From NCBI GenBank assembly GCA_944470555.2, contig OX104130.1:58251491-58315490 (forward strand): a DNA stretch of 64,000 nt, in the 5' to 3' direction. Each line of letters starts with the position of its first letter. Within the stretch, counting starts at the first letter, position 1. The stretch comes from Heterobilharzia americana. Lineage: Eukaryota; Platyhelminthes; Trematoda; Strigeidida; Schistosomatidae. Below the pieces are notes generated by a model. The model did not search any database. It was not told the origin of the DNA and was given only the letters and a program-made list of their open reading frames with translations. Shown one piece after another: positions 1-12,611 of this stretch. Both the position numbers and the translations under genes were made by a program.

Positions 1-1
1 A

Positions 2-90
2 TGGGACTTACTTGATACTGCGCATTCACATGGTGATGATATTGAAAACAAAGGATATAAATGTAGCTATTTAGTGAGTATGTGTCGTAG
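2..90 (+). CDS. RAD51C: RAD51C, partial internal exon (first exon in window)
   Basis: This exon enters from before the window. Its frame (codons from base 2) reads WDLLDTAHSHGDD and later SYLVSMCR, matching the segment of RAD51C just before the ATPase core (ELLEQEHTQG in human). A GTGAGT at 74 would also look like a donor, but only the GTGAGT at 91 leaves the two-base phase needed to join the next exon (AG plus T gives Ser). No start codon is present, so the N-terminal domain lies upstream. RAD51C is a RAD51 paralog acting in homologous recombination and Holliday-junction processing in the nucleus. Confidence 0.85.
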
Positions 91-394
91 GTGAGTGTTT
101 ATTACGAGATTATATATAATTGCTGGCGGCGTATTCTCTTCAAACACAATTTACATATGTAGTGCTTTTGTTCCTTAGGTTTGGCACTTGACTTTTGACC
201 AGATTTAGAGCCTCACTCGACTTACCGAAGTTCGGGTAGTTAAGTAGTATCGTATTACCCCAATATTATTGGTGTATTTTGCCCTTATCCATGGATTTTT
301 AAGTGGTATCTAAGTTAAATTTTGCAGTTCACTCTAGCCCATATGTATATCTTTAAAAACAGCTAGTGTATACCTTCGATTTCTTTTGATGTAG
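91..394 (+). other. RAD51C intron 1 (window numbering)
   Basis: Short intron bounded by GTGAGT and GTAG. I see no repeat or other gene in it. Confidence 0.8.
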
Positions 395-481
395 TTTTGA
401 CGAACTTCTCGGTGGTGGTTTCCCAACTGGACGACTGACTGAACTATGCGGTGAACCAGGCGTTGGAAAAACTCAATTCTG
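395..481 (+). CDS. RAD51C: RAD51C exon with Walker A motif
   Basis: The acceptor follows a pyrimidine-rich run ending in GTAG at 394. The frame reads FDELLGGGFPTGRLTELCGE followed by PGVGKTQF, the RecA/RAD51-family Walker A (P-loop) that binds ATP. The human counterpart is LDDILGGG...GAPGVGKTQL. The exon ends in phase 2 (TG) at a GTCAGT donor at 482. The following intron is 18.4 kb. The P-loop Lys and Thr are intact, so ATP binding is expected. Confidence 0.95.
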
Positions 482-767
482 GTCAGTCATTATTGTTTTT
501 TCTAGTGTACATAATTTTAAGAAATAAATACTAACGGCTGCAAGTGGAATTACTCAGAAAGCTTGAGTCTGTTTTATACAAATCTTCAAGTAGTGCGTTA
601 AATGTGTGATTGGAAGTTACCAGTCAACAACTGATGAAAACTGTTTCTAATTAACTGGTTTATAGCTTACTGTATTAGTATTTTCACTCAAAAGCCTAGC
701 ACAATTGTATTGTATTTCAAGTTGTTGCACGTCTCAGCAATATACATAGGAAACGATATCAAGAGAA

Positions 768-768
<1 letters not shown>

Positions 769-861
<93 letters not shown>
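769..861. repeat. (TA)n microsatellite
   Basis: About 46 uninterrupted TA units inside RAD51C intron 2. Confidence 0.98.
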
Positions 862-863
<2 letters not shown>

Positions 864-3800
864 AATATTAGTCCTCCTGGATCGCATACATATGGTTGGA
901 ACTTATCTATCCTAGTGAGAATGATTCTTTCCGTGTCAATAACTCCATTATGCTTGCCTATGGTTATCTTTACGGCTAATATGAACTTTGCTTACTATAT
1001 CTCGCAGTGGTTCCTCTGGACTCTTCTGGCCATCCACCGCCTCATTTATCATTGTATTTGAGATACACCACTAACTTCTTAATTTTAACAAGACAGTAAG
1101 ATGGATGATTCGGTAATGCAAACATTTTTGTGTTTCATCTTCATGGAACAGAATAAAACATGTATTGCGTATCCAAAGTTTATTGCTAAATAACTGAAAT
1201 CACAAATGTTATCAGTTAGTATTCATCAATTGTATCTGAATTACTTTTGGTTAAATTTTTCTCCATGGTAATATCCAAAACAACAGGCTGATTATAGTTA
1301 CCTTGTAAACTCAGTTACCAGTATTCTGTAAACATTGGTAAGTAACCACGATCATTTATAAAACGTTTGTAAACAATAAACCGTGAGTTGAGGCAACAAG
1401 ATGAGTTGAAGAAGTTAGTTAGGTTGCTAGAATCCTCGGGACACGTAACACTTACTTGTAGGGTTTGCACATCGAAAACTAAAAGCAGACACCTAAATGT
1501 CCATTTTGGGTATTGTAAAACTAATGAAATCAAATGAGTATGACTAAGACCTTGTAGCTTTGTACAGTACATATCTTGAGCATTCAAGTATGACAATACT
1601 GTTATAATAAGCAATAATCTAGTTGTCAAATATCTTTGTTTAAGATGTAAATCGATTTCTGTATTGTATCATTGTATTATTGCGTAACATATGTGTTAAG
1701 TGGGTAAGTTTCATGAAAATTCATGGCAAAGCATGAATTTCGTCTAGATTTTTTCAAAATTCATCAACTTTGATAAGTATACTAAACAATAACTTCCGTT
1801 CATACAACATATTGAAAACATTTATATTCCCATAGGAAATGAAGAAATGTTCAGTTCAATTTATTAAATAACGGTTAACCTGCATGGTTCATTGTTTAAC
1901 GTGATAATAGCAAAAAAAATTAAATTGTAAAGCCTATTAGAGTGAAAAAGTGTTAATTTCAGGTAAATTAATTATCACTCAGTTTAGGTGGTTTTCTGTT
2001 AATAGTTGTATCGTTCCAGATGATATGTTCTATGTATAATCTTGAGAATGCATGGATAATGGACAAACTATAATTTTAGTGGAACTGAAAAAGTATAGGC
2101 TTTTTATGCTGACCGATAGTTTCTACACTGATGTGATGGTCACTTTCACACTTAACGGTCTACACTAGCCTAAACGATTGTTGTAGGAGGTTCTATGAAG
2201 TCAGAAAGTTGGGCTGGATAGTGGTAACACTAAAAGTAGCTGTAATCACAGTGTGAGTTGTTTACACTTTGATGAGGGTAAAATTGTACTACTGACTGTA
2301 GAGTAATGAATAGTAACGTTTTTCTTCGGGTGACCATTATTTTTAAATGTTTTTCCTTCTTACGCTTGAAAAGAACGGGCATCTTGCCTACAATATCCTG
2401 TCGACAGTGGTTGAGTTCTTCGAACAGCAAATATAATTCTGTGACATTAAACTCTCCTCCAAACGTTTTTACATAACTAGTCTCAATCCCAATCCGGACT
2501 AAATCCATTTTCTCTATCAGATCCTAGAGGAAGAAACCAACCCTCAAAATTTGATCAATAGGAGATTATCCACTACTTTTTCTTTCCTAAAAATATATTC
2601 GTCTTTCCTGATCATCAATCCCTCTCGTCTTTCGACCTTTGCTTGACTCCACTGTTTCGTCTCATCCTAAGCATTTTAGCACACACAGGTTCCTCAAATT
2701 ATTACTCTTTAATTGCCGCCAATAATCAGCACAAATAAGATTTCTTTTCTAGTCTTCGGAAACCATTCTGATAACTTCATTCTGAAGCTTTCAGCCCCTT
2801 AAACCAGTATCAAATTAGATAACAGGTCTCAGAAACTGGAAGTTGTATATCCTGATGTCAATACGTATTGCTTTTCTGAAATGTGCATTACACTCATACT
2901 TTTAGGCTTTGAATTGATCTCAGTTGATCACTTTGGTGAGACGGAGTGAATTTAGCAACCAACCTCGTATGTCTCTGTGCTCTTCAATGAGCCGTATCTG
3001 GTGTATGAGGGCTTATAGTTCAGTTCGACTGCTCAAAGTGAACACGCCGTCACCTAGCTTTAAATTTAAGTGTCTAGGTCAATAAACCACTAAATATATG
3101 CAGTTTACCCTATGCTTGTTGACAGATATGGTACTTTTTTCTTTAAGGCTCATACTATAGCGTTAAGTTCAAGAAGAAAAGCACCATTTTTGTCAGTTGC
3201 TTGCATATTATCTGACTGAATTGATTTGCAGGGATTCAGAAGGACCGTGAAATAAGCTTTTACCGTTTTTGTTTCAGTCCACGCTTCTACTAACTGCCTA
3301 TCTGATGATATAAAAGTTGACCTTCCTGAAAGCTACCGATTCTGCTATAGAATCAAGAAGTTTAGGTAAAGGTATACTAACTTGTGACAAGATTTTGAAA
3401 TACTCAGGCTGAATCAGAAATACTGACGTTTTAGATACATTTTCGGAAATTCATGTCAAACAACTGATTTACTGTTTTAGCAAATACTTAAAACAAACCA
3501 GCTTTACTTTTAATATAGGACCACTGACTGACATGAAAGCTACTGACATCAAGTTAATGATAGACATATATAAACTATGTTGCTACTAGCAATCATTGGA
3601 AGGTAAACGTTCTTTTTCCAGTACTTGTTTGGATTCCAATCTTTCGGGACCTCGAGCACATATATCCACATATTATCGGAGTAACTAGAAAGGTTTTCAC
3701 AAGGAATATGCAGCCAGAAAGTTCGTCTGTGTAAGATTTTCAGACGAACTCATCAAGTCTTTAAGGAAGGAAAAGCTCATCATTTATCGGGATAAAACGG

Positions 3801-4844
3801 CAATTCTCATTATAATATAGCATGCCATCTTAATCTATCTGTTATGGAAAAGGCAGGGAATAAAGGATAACTTACTTGATTAGTATAGTATCCAAGACTA
3901 GGGTCTACGTATACGGAGTATTCAACTTAGCCTATTCAGTTGTTTTGTGTTAGTGTTTAACCATAGAGTGGATGCATATTATGCTAGAGAAATCCATCAT
4001 CTGAGCTAACGAAATGGATATTTACTGTAACCGTAACCCAGTTGAAGAATTGGTGTTGAAATGATTGAATGAGTCGTTCAGGTGGCATGTGACGCTGAGT
4101 TTTGTAGGATTGACTTCCGTACATGGAATAAATTGAAGCTGATAGTTAGGTCCTTGTAACAGACAAAACTGATGTTCAGCGATTATTTTATTTATATGAA
4201 GACAGGCCACTTTTATTATGAAGTAGCAATTGAATTACTGTACTGATAAGTGATGTGCAAATTACGAGAGTCGTGTTATTCGCATGCCTTGAGTTGATTC
4301 AGTGAACCTCAAGATTAAATGAGGTTACGACGCTAAATTTTCCCATCTCTTAGATATATTCACACAGAAATCAGGGAATAAAATTTCGCTACCATGAAGG
4401 AAGAAAATAATTTCGTGGCAAGCTATGTAAACTGATATATCACATGCAAGTGATACAATATCCGATCGTACAGATTAAAAAGGAGTGACCAGTGATCATT
4501 AAATTACTTGATGACTCCTAGTTTAGATAAACATAGTTATTCTAGAGCATAATCCATTGGGATAATGTTTGCGTAAAAAGACTTTGTTGATTAAAAAGGA
4601 GATTAGTAGCTCTTTTGATGACAATACATCCAGTTTATGAGGGACACAAAAAGAAAAGAATTACAGTATGGGTGGATGAAAGATACCCTTTGTAGTTTTG
4701 AATAACAATTTCAAATTATTGAGATATAATTTTTAAAACTTCTATTGGAAGAATACTTATATCACTAACATTAATTTGCCAACAAAGTTCAGACTTAGGT
4801 TCCATTTTAATTTATTTGTTACTTCACACAGTAGGAAATGAAGC

Positions 4845-4985
4845 ACACCTTTGGTGTGAGGGCTAATGATATTACCTGGCCGCACAAACTTCGATAGATG
4901 GGGTGGGGCTCGAACCCGTGGTTCATTGGTCGAAAGTCACCTCCCTTAACCAATGAGCCGAAACTCCTTAGTTTTTCGTACGAAC
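4845..4985 (-). repeat. tRNA-like SINE fragment
   Basis: On the - strand it contains GGCTCATTGGTTAAGG (A-box-like) and GGGTTCGAGCCCC (B-box), with tRNA-like spacing but extra bases. This is a Pol III-type SINE head, not a functional tRNA gene because no clover-leaf closes. Confidence 0.6.
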
Positions 4986-5285
4986 CATGACAATTTTGGC
5001 TAATTGTTTTTATCCCTTCATTTCTATATCACATTTTGATAATAGCTTCTTATTTTCATACCTAATAGTAAGTTGTTTTTATTTATTTAGCCTGTTCATG
5101 CATTTATTTTGAAAGTTTGATGTGTACAGTATCCACATGATGATTTCTACAAAATTGCATAACTGCTTTACACTTACTTTCGCATGTTTTTTCTTCGAAA
5201 GTGATGACTTTCTACTGGTGCCTCTTGATAGAAATTCCTTGCGGATCGGCTGAATTACGTGACTAAGTTAGTATTCACTCTAACA

Positions 5286-5424
5286 GATGTGAACATATTC
5301 TCTAAAAATCTCATCATAGATGAGTAAATAAGTTTATGCATAGGTTTATTGAAATTATGAGAAAAATGAATAGTGAGTTTGTCATTAGCCTAAAATTGTT
5401 GATACTGCTGGGATCATTTGATTC
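5286..5424 (+). repeat. unknown dispersed repeat, copy 1
   Basis: About 135 bp from GTGAACATATTCTCTAAAAA onward reappears at 7411-7546 in the same orientation with scattered substitutions. No coding capacity seen. Confidence 0.75.
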
Positions 5425-5806
5425 AATAGTAACTTACCTTCTTTCTCTTCACATGTAACCTAGCAGAAGGTTCTTCCATGTCCAGTTTTCACCGTGAACA
5501 ACTCGCTGCCACACCAGTGGTAAATATTCGCTGAAATTCAGTGGACCAAATTCATTTCACTGTTACAGGAAGTAATGCGGAAAAGTTCCTTTCTGAGGAA
5601 TTTTTTTCAGTAGCTGCATAGTCGTATTTATAATGATATAACACCCAATGAAGTCTACTATCGCCTAATAAATATGCTAAAATCAGGTCATCAAAAAGAA
5701 ATGCTCTACGGCAATCATAAAATAAAGGGCTCTTCATATACGCCAACCTTCCAATCAGCTTCCATTCATCTCACCATATTCTCCGTTTCTGTGAATGGTC
5801 ATCATG

Positions 5807-5808
<2 letters not shown>

Positions 5809-5841
<33 letters not shown>
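5809..5841. repeat. (TA)n microsatellite
   Basis: About 16 TA units at the edge of a family-B SINE copy. Confidence 0.97.
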
Positions 5842-5844
<3 letters not shown>

Positions 5845-5846
<2 letters not shown>

Positions 5847-6060
5847 AGAAGCAATCGGCAGGAAGCCCTGCTTGACTTAGGTTTCGTGCCTTTTAGCACT
5901 CGTCGGCAGGCGTATCTACAACCTTGCCGAAACTGATATCCTACCTGAGATTCAAACCTGCGTCGCCTAGTGTTGTGATTAGAGACGTTGCCACTGAGCT
6001 ATTTGGGTTGCGACTCACCTTCTATATGGCTAAGTTAGGTACGACCCGAATAGTTCATTT
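5845..6060 (-). repeat. family-B SINE, - strand copy
   Basis: On the - strand it holds an A-box CCCAAATAGCTCAGTGGC, a B-box GGTTTGAATCTC and a hammerhead-like CCGACGAG...GCACGAAACC. The ribozyme has C instead of U in the CUGANGA box, so it should be inactive. It faces the + strand copy that follows. Confidence 0.7.
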
Positions 6061-6325
6061 GTAATGTCTCTAATACAGCATTAGGTGAAGTAGACTCGAA
6101 TATCAGGAGGGACAACAGTTCCATTGAGGCTGCAAATACGCCTTGATAACCAGTGCCAAGATGCATGAAACTTAGGTCCAGGGCTTCCTGCTGATTTCCT
6201 TCAACCAAGTAACATCTATCTCAGTGCAATGCGATAGTGAACCTCCTAACGTAGTGACCACTTTGCGAAATGATCGATAGAATTCAATCAGCACTAAGGA
6301 CTAGACTACATGAGGTTGGTTACCC
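6025..6325 (+). repeat. family-B SINE, + strand copy (degenerate)
   Basis: Matches the other family-B units: CGAATAGTTCATTTGTAA, a decayed ribozyme core ending GCATGAAACTTAGGTCC, and the tail GATCGATAGAATTCAATCAG. With 5845-6060 it forms an inverted dimer. Confidence 0.65.
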
Positions 6326-6337
6326 TGCAGTAACGAA

Positions 6338-6340
<3 letters not shown>

Positions 6341-6384
<44 letters not shown>

Positions 6385-6421
6385 TTATTTATTTATATAT
6401 GCGGAGAGAGAGAGAGAGAGG
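6341..6421. repeat. compound microsatellite (AT)n-(TTTA)n-(GA)n
   Basis: Twenty AT units, then TTTA repeats, then about nine GA units. Confidence 0.97.
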
Positions 6422-7089
6422 GCCTATTTCTGCCATGCAACTTCCTCGACGATTAAAAATCTCATACCAGTACTCTGAAATATTCCATTGGAACAGTTTC
6501 TTTTCGCACCACATTTTCAACATTTAATCTCGACATTCTAATTATTGCCTATAAACAAACAGGCAGAGTGTATTCAAATACTTGAAAACAATATCAAGAA
6601 CTGATACGTCAGCCCAGTTTGATCAATCTAGTCCTGAAAAGCAATAACGAAAGGTTCATTTGACCTCATGAAAAAGATTTTACTTAACCATGATTCACAA
6701 GAGAATGAAGTTATCTGCCTTCAGAAGTTGTTGTAAGTCAGGAGAATGAGATGATTATGATAATAAAAATAATCCGAAAATGATGAAATACACTTCTCTT
6801 ATATGTAGTAATATGATATAACCCAGTAGCCCACTATCAGCTTATATACTAGACTATGAGCCACACTTACTATTTAAGGGCTTACTATACTTAGCCGGTC
6901 ACCCGAACTTAAATAGATGAAGCAGTGTTTCACGTACAAAGGCATAAAATGTAACCTTATCTAATAACTATGAATTCTTCAAATGTGAGAGGGTTAAGAA
7001 GCGAATATCTTAAAAGATTCGACAGAATTTTGATCAGTGATCTTAAAACCACTATCTGAATTTAATGAATGACTTAAGTGATGGTAATG

Positions 7090-7405
7090 ATGGATAGTGG
7101 CTAGCAGTGGAACCCAGGACGGGCATTTCGTCCTATTTGGGGCTCGTCAGCTGAATGTACCTGCCTCCTAGTGAGTGATGTTGTGCCCACCGGGATTCGA
7201 ACTCGGGAGCGCTTGCTTCAAGCGCGAAGGTGTTATCGACTACACCACCGAGCCATGATGGCCACTTCTTGTGCTACGGGTATAGTTTTAGAGTTATTGT
7301 TTGTACTATACCGTCGTCGATTGGACCAAATTGATCAGTCTCTGTTGGCATATGGGCTCCTGTGCGGTTGCCTTGATATTGCCTGTGTTCTTAACTATAT
7401 AGTAA
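7090..7405 (-). repeat. SM-alpha-like SINE unit (family A)
   Basis: Read on the - strand: a 3'-type segment with GGCAATATCAAGGCAACC, a tRNA-like head GGCTCGGTGGTGTAGTCG with B-box GAGTTCGAATCCC, then a hammerhead ribozyme at 7104-7163. This order and sequence match the schistosome SM-alpha satellite/SINE family known for hammerhead ribozymes. Confidence 0.8.
7104..7163 (-). ncRNA. hammerhead ribozyme (family A)
   Basis: The - strand has the core CTGACGAG, a stem II with loop CAAATA, then CGAAA and the cleavage GTC. Outer arms GCAGGTACATTCAG and CTGGGTTCCACTGC form stem I with few mismatches. One stem II pair is a C-A mismatch. All catalytic core bases are present. Confidence 0.75.
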
Positions 7406-7409
7406 TGTT

Positions 7410-7546
7410 GTGAACATATTCTCTGAAAATCTCACCATAGATGCGTAAATATGTTTGTGCATAAGTTTATTGAAACTATGAGAAAAGTGAATGGTGAGTT
7501 TGTTATTAGCCTACAATTGTTGTTACTGCTGAGGCCATTTGATTAT
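7410..7546 (+). repeat. unknown dispersed repeat, copy 2
   Basis: Direct copy of 5286-5424. It lies immediately after an SM-alpha-like unit, so it may have arrived by a separate insertion or be a flank of that unit. Confidence 0.75.
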
Positions 7547-7812
7547 AAAATCTTATAATGCTTATAAAACCTTTTTGGAGCATACTTACGTGCAAATATA
7601 CAACGCAAGTTGTGATAGTTCTCCGTCTTTGCATAAAACCAGTTAGGTTTTCAACAAGTTTCATATCAATTTCATTTATCTATTAGTGTGTGGTCTACGT
7701 GATCTTTGTCATCGAATAAAACGATCTAAATTTGCTTGAGCAACAAAACTTGGACATTTTTCAAGTTGATATTCATCATGGACTGACATCAGTTGGAGGA
7801 ACATCGGAAACC

Positions 7813-7869
7813 TGGGAGCACTAGACAGCTGTTTCGTCCTAGTGTGGGACTCCTCAGAAGTGCGTACCC
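7813..7869 (-). ncRNA. hammerhead ribozyme-like core (family C)
   Basis: The - strand reads CTGAGGAGTCCCACACTAGG then ACGAAACAGCTGTC. CUGANGA, stem II GUCC/GGAC, GAAA and GUC are all present; stem I pairs GCACUU with UAGUGC apart from the first position. Confidence 0.7.
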
Positions 7870-8105
7870 ATGACCCTGCCTTGCCAGGGCTCGAACCCAG
7901 GACCTTCAGGTTCCGTGACCAGTACTCTGCCATTCAGCCGCTGGGAACAGTTACTCAATGACGACATTGGATGTAGGTGGCGCCATATCGTGAAATGATT
8001 GAAGTAGGAAATACATACCATTGGATTCCGACCCAGTGGTCCAATGATAAAGTTGCTTGCCACGGGCACTGAGGACCCTCGCTTTGATCCTTGGTGAGGT
8101 CATGA

Positions 8106-8158
8106 GTGTGGACTACTGAGGAATCTCATACTAGGATGAAATGATTGTCTTGTGCTCC
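8106..8158 (+). ncRNA. hammerhead ribozyme-like core (family C)
   Basis: The + strand reads CTGAGGAATCTCATACTAGG then ATGAAATGATTGTC. Core boxes and stem II are kept, but stem I is weak, so activity is doubtful. Confidence 0.5.
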
Positions 8159-8949
8159 CAGATTTCCAATATTCCTCCAACTGATGTCATTCCATGATGA
8201 ATAGCAACTTGGAAAATCACTAAGTCCCCACAAACTCCCAAAAACGTAGATAGTCATAAATTACAACTACAACAACAACCAGTTAACTTTTCATATGCCT
8301 TAGGTTATTTTACCCTCTCCACTAAACAGATAGAAACATTAACATCAAAATTTGGTTCCCACATTTCAGCAAACTGGTAATTCACCCTTCTTTTCTAGGT
8401 ATTTTTATCTTCGATATATTTTACTTCAAATGAATGTTATTTTACTGTATGAAGGATAATAAATTTTTCACATCATGATGAGTGTTTGGAAGGGGGAGGT
8501 TCAGTTGGCAGTTGGTAAATAAACTCAACAAATGCACTTCGATTACTGTCATTATGGACGAGCCTTTACGCTTACCATTATTATTATTATTGTTGCTATT
8601 ACTGATATTTGTACTATCATTATTTATTTATCGACTATTCCCAGCCAATTATTTTCTGATTTCCTCTTTCTCCTGAGCGTTTGACCATTTCACTTGTCAG
8701 TTTTGTCATTATGATTATGATTATTCCTGCAACAATTGAGTCTGATAATTTATTAGCGTAGTTACAGTTTATTTTAAGGAAGACAACCATGTATTAATTC
8801 TCCATCTATGCTGAAAATTCGAACAAGATAAACTGATATTTGAACTATACAACTCGTCATGGAAAGGTGTTCATAAATATTTAAATCAAAAGTGCTTAGA
8901 ATATATAATGTAGTGCACGTAAGAAGATTAGCGAAATTTTCAGAGCTTT

Positions 8950-10330
8950 TGGTTTTCTTTCATGGTGCTGTGTTCTCTGAGTGGAATGTTTTAATTGTGA
9001 AGTTTTCATTGTCCTTCTAGACAGCATCATCAGTAAAAACTTTAGGAAGAAGTCAGCTACGAGATTTTCTCCACAAATGGTTTAGTAGTCTGTCCTGCAG
9101 ATCTTGGGTGTGATTGGTTGCTTCTACTAAAACCTTACCATTATTATCTGCATACGTATTTCCATTGGTTATCCTGTCGACATGATCTTTGACCTCGTTT
9201 CTGTTTCCTGTGTTTCCGGTTGGTTGATAGATGGTCACTATCAGTATGTCTTTTTATCACTGACCTTAAGTAAATGCCAGGCTTCCAAAGATTCTCTAGC
9301 ATCCTTTGTATTTCCTGTATGGAAAATTTCCATATTTTCCCACTCAAATTCATGTCCTCAGTTGTACGTATTCATTGATATCAGTGGAGACATGTTATGA
9401 CACTTGAATACTAGTTGATGTTCATGTAGAAAATATGAAGAGGCCGACCACTGTGTCCGATATAGTTTTTTTACAGTTTCTGAAGTTTATTTTGTAGATA
9501 GCGTTTGGCTTGTCTTTTACAGTGCATAACAGAGAGTAAAAAAAATTGTATAGCTTAGTGAGTTACGGTAATTCCAAAAGGCTTGAGTAATCTAGTTTTG
9601 ATCTCGGATACGTTCTTCATGTCAGGTAAAACAGTCCCTTTGTGGGTTTCCGAGGACAACGTTTTGGTTGACAGAGAGTTACATAAATATCTTTTGATAA
9701 ACTCGTATGGATAGTTATTCTTCTGGAAAACAGTCATTAAGTATTTTTTTCTTTTGTCTGTATGGTTGATGTAGTACATTGTGTCTTTGCTCTTTTCAAC
9801 TACATTCTTATGCAACTGATTTTGTGAATTGTTAGATTGTTTCTGCTATAGTTGAGGATTTGATCCTTATGAGTTGGTTTTCTGTATTCTTCAGTTTCTG
9901 ATTTCCCCTGAGTGATTAAAACATTTAAAAATGCAAGTTTTTAGTTTGATTCCTACTCAGTTTTAAATTTTGTTTCATCAAAAACGTTGTTAATTAGTTT
10001 GTAAGTGCTTTTCATTTCGTTTCTTTTAGTGATGACAAATGTGTCAGCCACATATCGGACCCAAAGTTTTGAATTTATCAATGATAATACTACAGTTTGT
10101 AGTCTTCGGATAACTGCTTCTGTATTTAGTCCTGATATAGGCAATCCCATCGGTATTCCTTTTGTCTGTTTTTAGAGCTTGCTGTTAAAATGGAAATATA
10201 TTTTCAGGCATAGATCAATTAATTCTGTTAAACTGGAACAGGGTATGTTCCGAGAGGTGTGTATCAATGGTGAGGAGAAGAGTTATTGTATCCTTAGCTA
10301 CATTTGGTTCGGTTGAGGTGTACGGAACTG
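8950..10330 (-). mobile_element. Penelope-like element, decayed fragment
   Basis: On the - strand, 9953-10150 encodes GLPISGLNTEAVIRRLQ and WVRYVADTFVITKRN, the Penelope reverse-transcriptase motif (family form RYVDDTFVI, here with Ala replacing the first Asp). 9555-9815 continues the C-terminal RT region, and about 9430-9530 gives NAIYKINFRNCKK, a decayed GIY-YIG endonuclease. Frames are broken by stops. The end near 8960 matches the element at 47540, so both belong to one PLE family. Confidence 0.85.
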
Positions 10331-10849
10331 TAACGTCGAATGATCATCAGTTCGTCGATGTCATTGTGCGTATACTCGATATTTTCCACCACTGAAACAT
10401 CCAGAGAACACAACACCATCACAATCATCCTCCCGAGTTACAAATATTCCCCATCAATTTCTGAGGTTTTTAATAAATCTCCCTGGAATTGGTCTGTTCA
10501 CTTAAATAGTCTACCCAACGAAAATCGATATGATACTTAAACCAACTTTATGGCACAGTACATATGATGTATCAGTCATGGGAGATGAATTCTATGTTAA
10601 CTGTTGAACATTTAAATTGGTTGCAAGTATGTGACGTGTTCATCCATATAGTTCATTTTAAGATACCTAACTTGTAGCTCCAACAGCTCAGCATATATTT
10701 TTCAGATAAAGTATTAAGCACGATCAGTTTAAGCTTCATTGAAAACAATAACGTATGTGGTGACTGATAGCAAACAAATTGCTTACTAAATATACTCACT
10801 AAAATTTTGATTTTACAATGGAATGGGTAGAAGACAGAGGTGATAAAGA

Positions 10850-11579
10850 TACCCTACCAACGACACTACCACCAACAACAAGCACTAGTCACCATCAACG
10901 GGAGAAACTTAAAGGAAGTAGCCTCCATCACCTATCTAGGCAGCACCGTTTCAACTACAGGCGGCTGTGGCACAGACAAGGACGTCAACGCCAGTCAGGA
11001 TCGGAAAAGCAAGACAGGCGTTCATTAACCTGAAACCAGTGTGGAGATCTTCTGCACTTAGCATAGACAACAAGATCCAGATTTTCAACACCAACGTCGG
11101 CCAACTCAGTGCTTTTATATGGTTGAGAGACTTGGCTTGTTACGAAAGACGTTTCCAACAAACTACAGACATTCATCAACAACTGCCGCCTACGCTGGCT
11201 CGTTACTGAAGATCAGATGGATTGCCAGAAAGAATAAGCAACAAGGAACTCTATCAGCGAACCAACCAAGAAGCTATCGCTGAACAACTATGCAGTTGAG
11301 GGAAGTGGAGATGGATTGGATTGGGGATACACTGAGAAGGCCGACTGGGGACGTCACGCGTCAGGCCAGTTGCTTGAGTGGAACCCCGATGGGAAGCGAC
11401 GAGTTGGGTTTGTGAGGTGAGGGTGACATGGAGGAGATGGTGCGAGGAGGAAATGAGAGGTTGTGGGCTGTCGTGGAGCCAGGTTCAAAAGATTTCAGAG
11501 AACAGAGTGGAATGGAGACGTGCTACTGAAGCCCTATGTTCCATCAGGAACCCAAGGGACAAATAATAATAATAATATA
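10850..11579 (+). mobile_element. RTE/SR-type non-LTR retrotransposon, 3' end
   Basis: Broken + frames encode TYLGSTVSTTGG, VRIGKARQAFINLKPVWRSS and DNKIQIFNTNV, then MDWIGDTLRR and ENRVEWRRATEALCSIRNPRDK, the C-terminal reverse-transcriptase tail of schistosome RTE-like elements. It ends with GGGACAAATAATAATAATA, a simple-repeat 3' terminus typical of the RTE clade. 5' truncated and frame-shifted. Confidence 0.85.
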
Positions 11580-11817
11580 ATGATGACTTTTTCGTAATTA
11601 CATATTTATAAACGAGCATTATCTATGCTGATTATTTTATGTCTGTATGATGTCTTGAATCAGTTGTTTAAAGCATCAATTAAGTATATTGAAGGGAATA
11701 TGCTGAATTATATAAGCGAACTTCAATCAGGTGTTGTTTTTTTCGATGTTGATGGTTAGCAGTGAAGTGTACAACACGAGATTTTCATTTTAATGCAGAT
11801 TTACTAACTGAATGTAC

Positions 11818-12132
11818 CTATATACTGATGAGTGTTAGTGTTTCTGTGTAGAAACTAAAGTTAACATTCACAGTTTTGGGAACTGGAAGTTTTTCTCCAC
11901 TTGGTGTTACTGTGTCACGAAAGTCATTTCTTGAGTTACGAGAATTAGCTGCTATTTGCACCTTGTAATTTCGTATTGCTCGATCATATAAGCTGAATTT
12001 ATCTACTTCTGTTGGCATGTGACCCTTTTTAATGGTAATTGTTTCTTTTCTGTGGTCGAATTTCCACTGCAGTTCATGTGTTACTTTATATTTTATCTTA
12101 CTAAGATAAACAAATTGTATCAGTCGGTCCAT
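11818..12132 (-). other. unrecognised 104-codon open frame
   Basis: Encodes a basic, soluble peptide starting MDRLIQFVYLSKIKYKV. No domain recognised, no splice context in phase with either gene, and it lies within an intron. It may be a relic of a mobile element or chance. Confidence 0.2.
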
Positions 12133-12611
12133 ATTTTGCTATTATCTGAAATAACAACGGTGCAGTCTTCTTACACATATATGAATATTTTTCGGTCGGT
12201 GTGCTAGTTACTTGTATGCGAAATATTTGGCTAAGTTGTTTCATCTTAACCAAAGACTATTGAAGCAATAGTTTTATAAATGAAACATGATCTTTGAGCA
12301 GAATAACTATCTGTTACAAGAATATGTTATTTTTCGAATTGAATGTAGCTTTACTGAGGGTTTATTTCTGAAGTCTTCCACTTTCAAAAGTAAGTTTAAT
12401 ACATACTACTGAACAAAATGAGCAGTTAGAAACACCTCAGGCTGGTTTTTAGATTTCTTCAGCGGAAACAGAATGATCTCAATACCGGACAGTTGTTTCG
12501 CACGTTGGGGCTAAACCCATCAACTATTTACAGATTTAATTCTTAAAGCCGAATTATTTCAGATCAGCTGAATCTGGCTAGCTGACTTGGATAGATCGGT
12601 ATGTCTAAAAT

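Larger units (their letters stand above)
7775..8215. repeat. family-C SINE, head-to-head inverted dimer
   Basis: Left half on the - strand and right half on the + strand share ACTGACATCAGTTGGAGGAA outer ends, a tRNA-like head (B-box GGGTTCGAGCCCTGG on the left) and a hammerhead-type core in each arm. The outer ends are inverted copies of each other. Confidence 0.75.

Noticed and set aside
74..79. GTGAGT at 74 as the donor of the first RAD51C exon
   Set aside because: It leaves phase 0, which puts a stop straight after entry to the next exon; the GTGAGT at 91 restores the frame.
5674..6527. Open frames with runs of Tyr-Ile
   Set aside because: Translations of TA microsatellites and SINE sequence.
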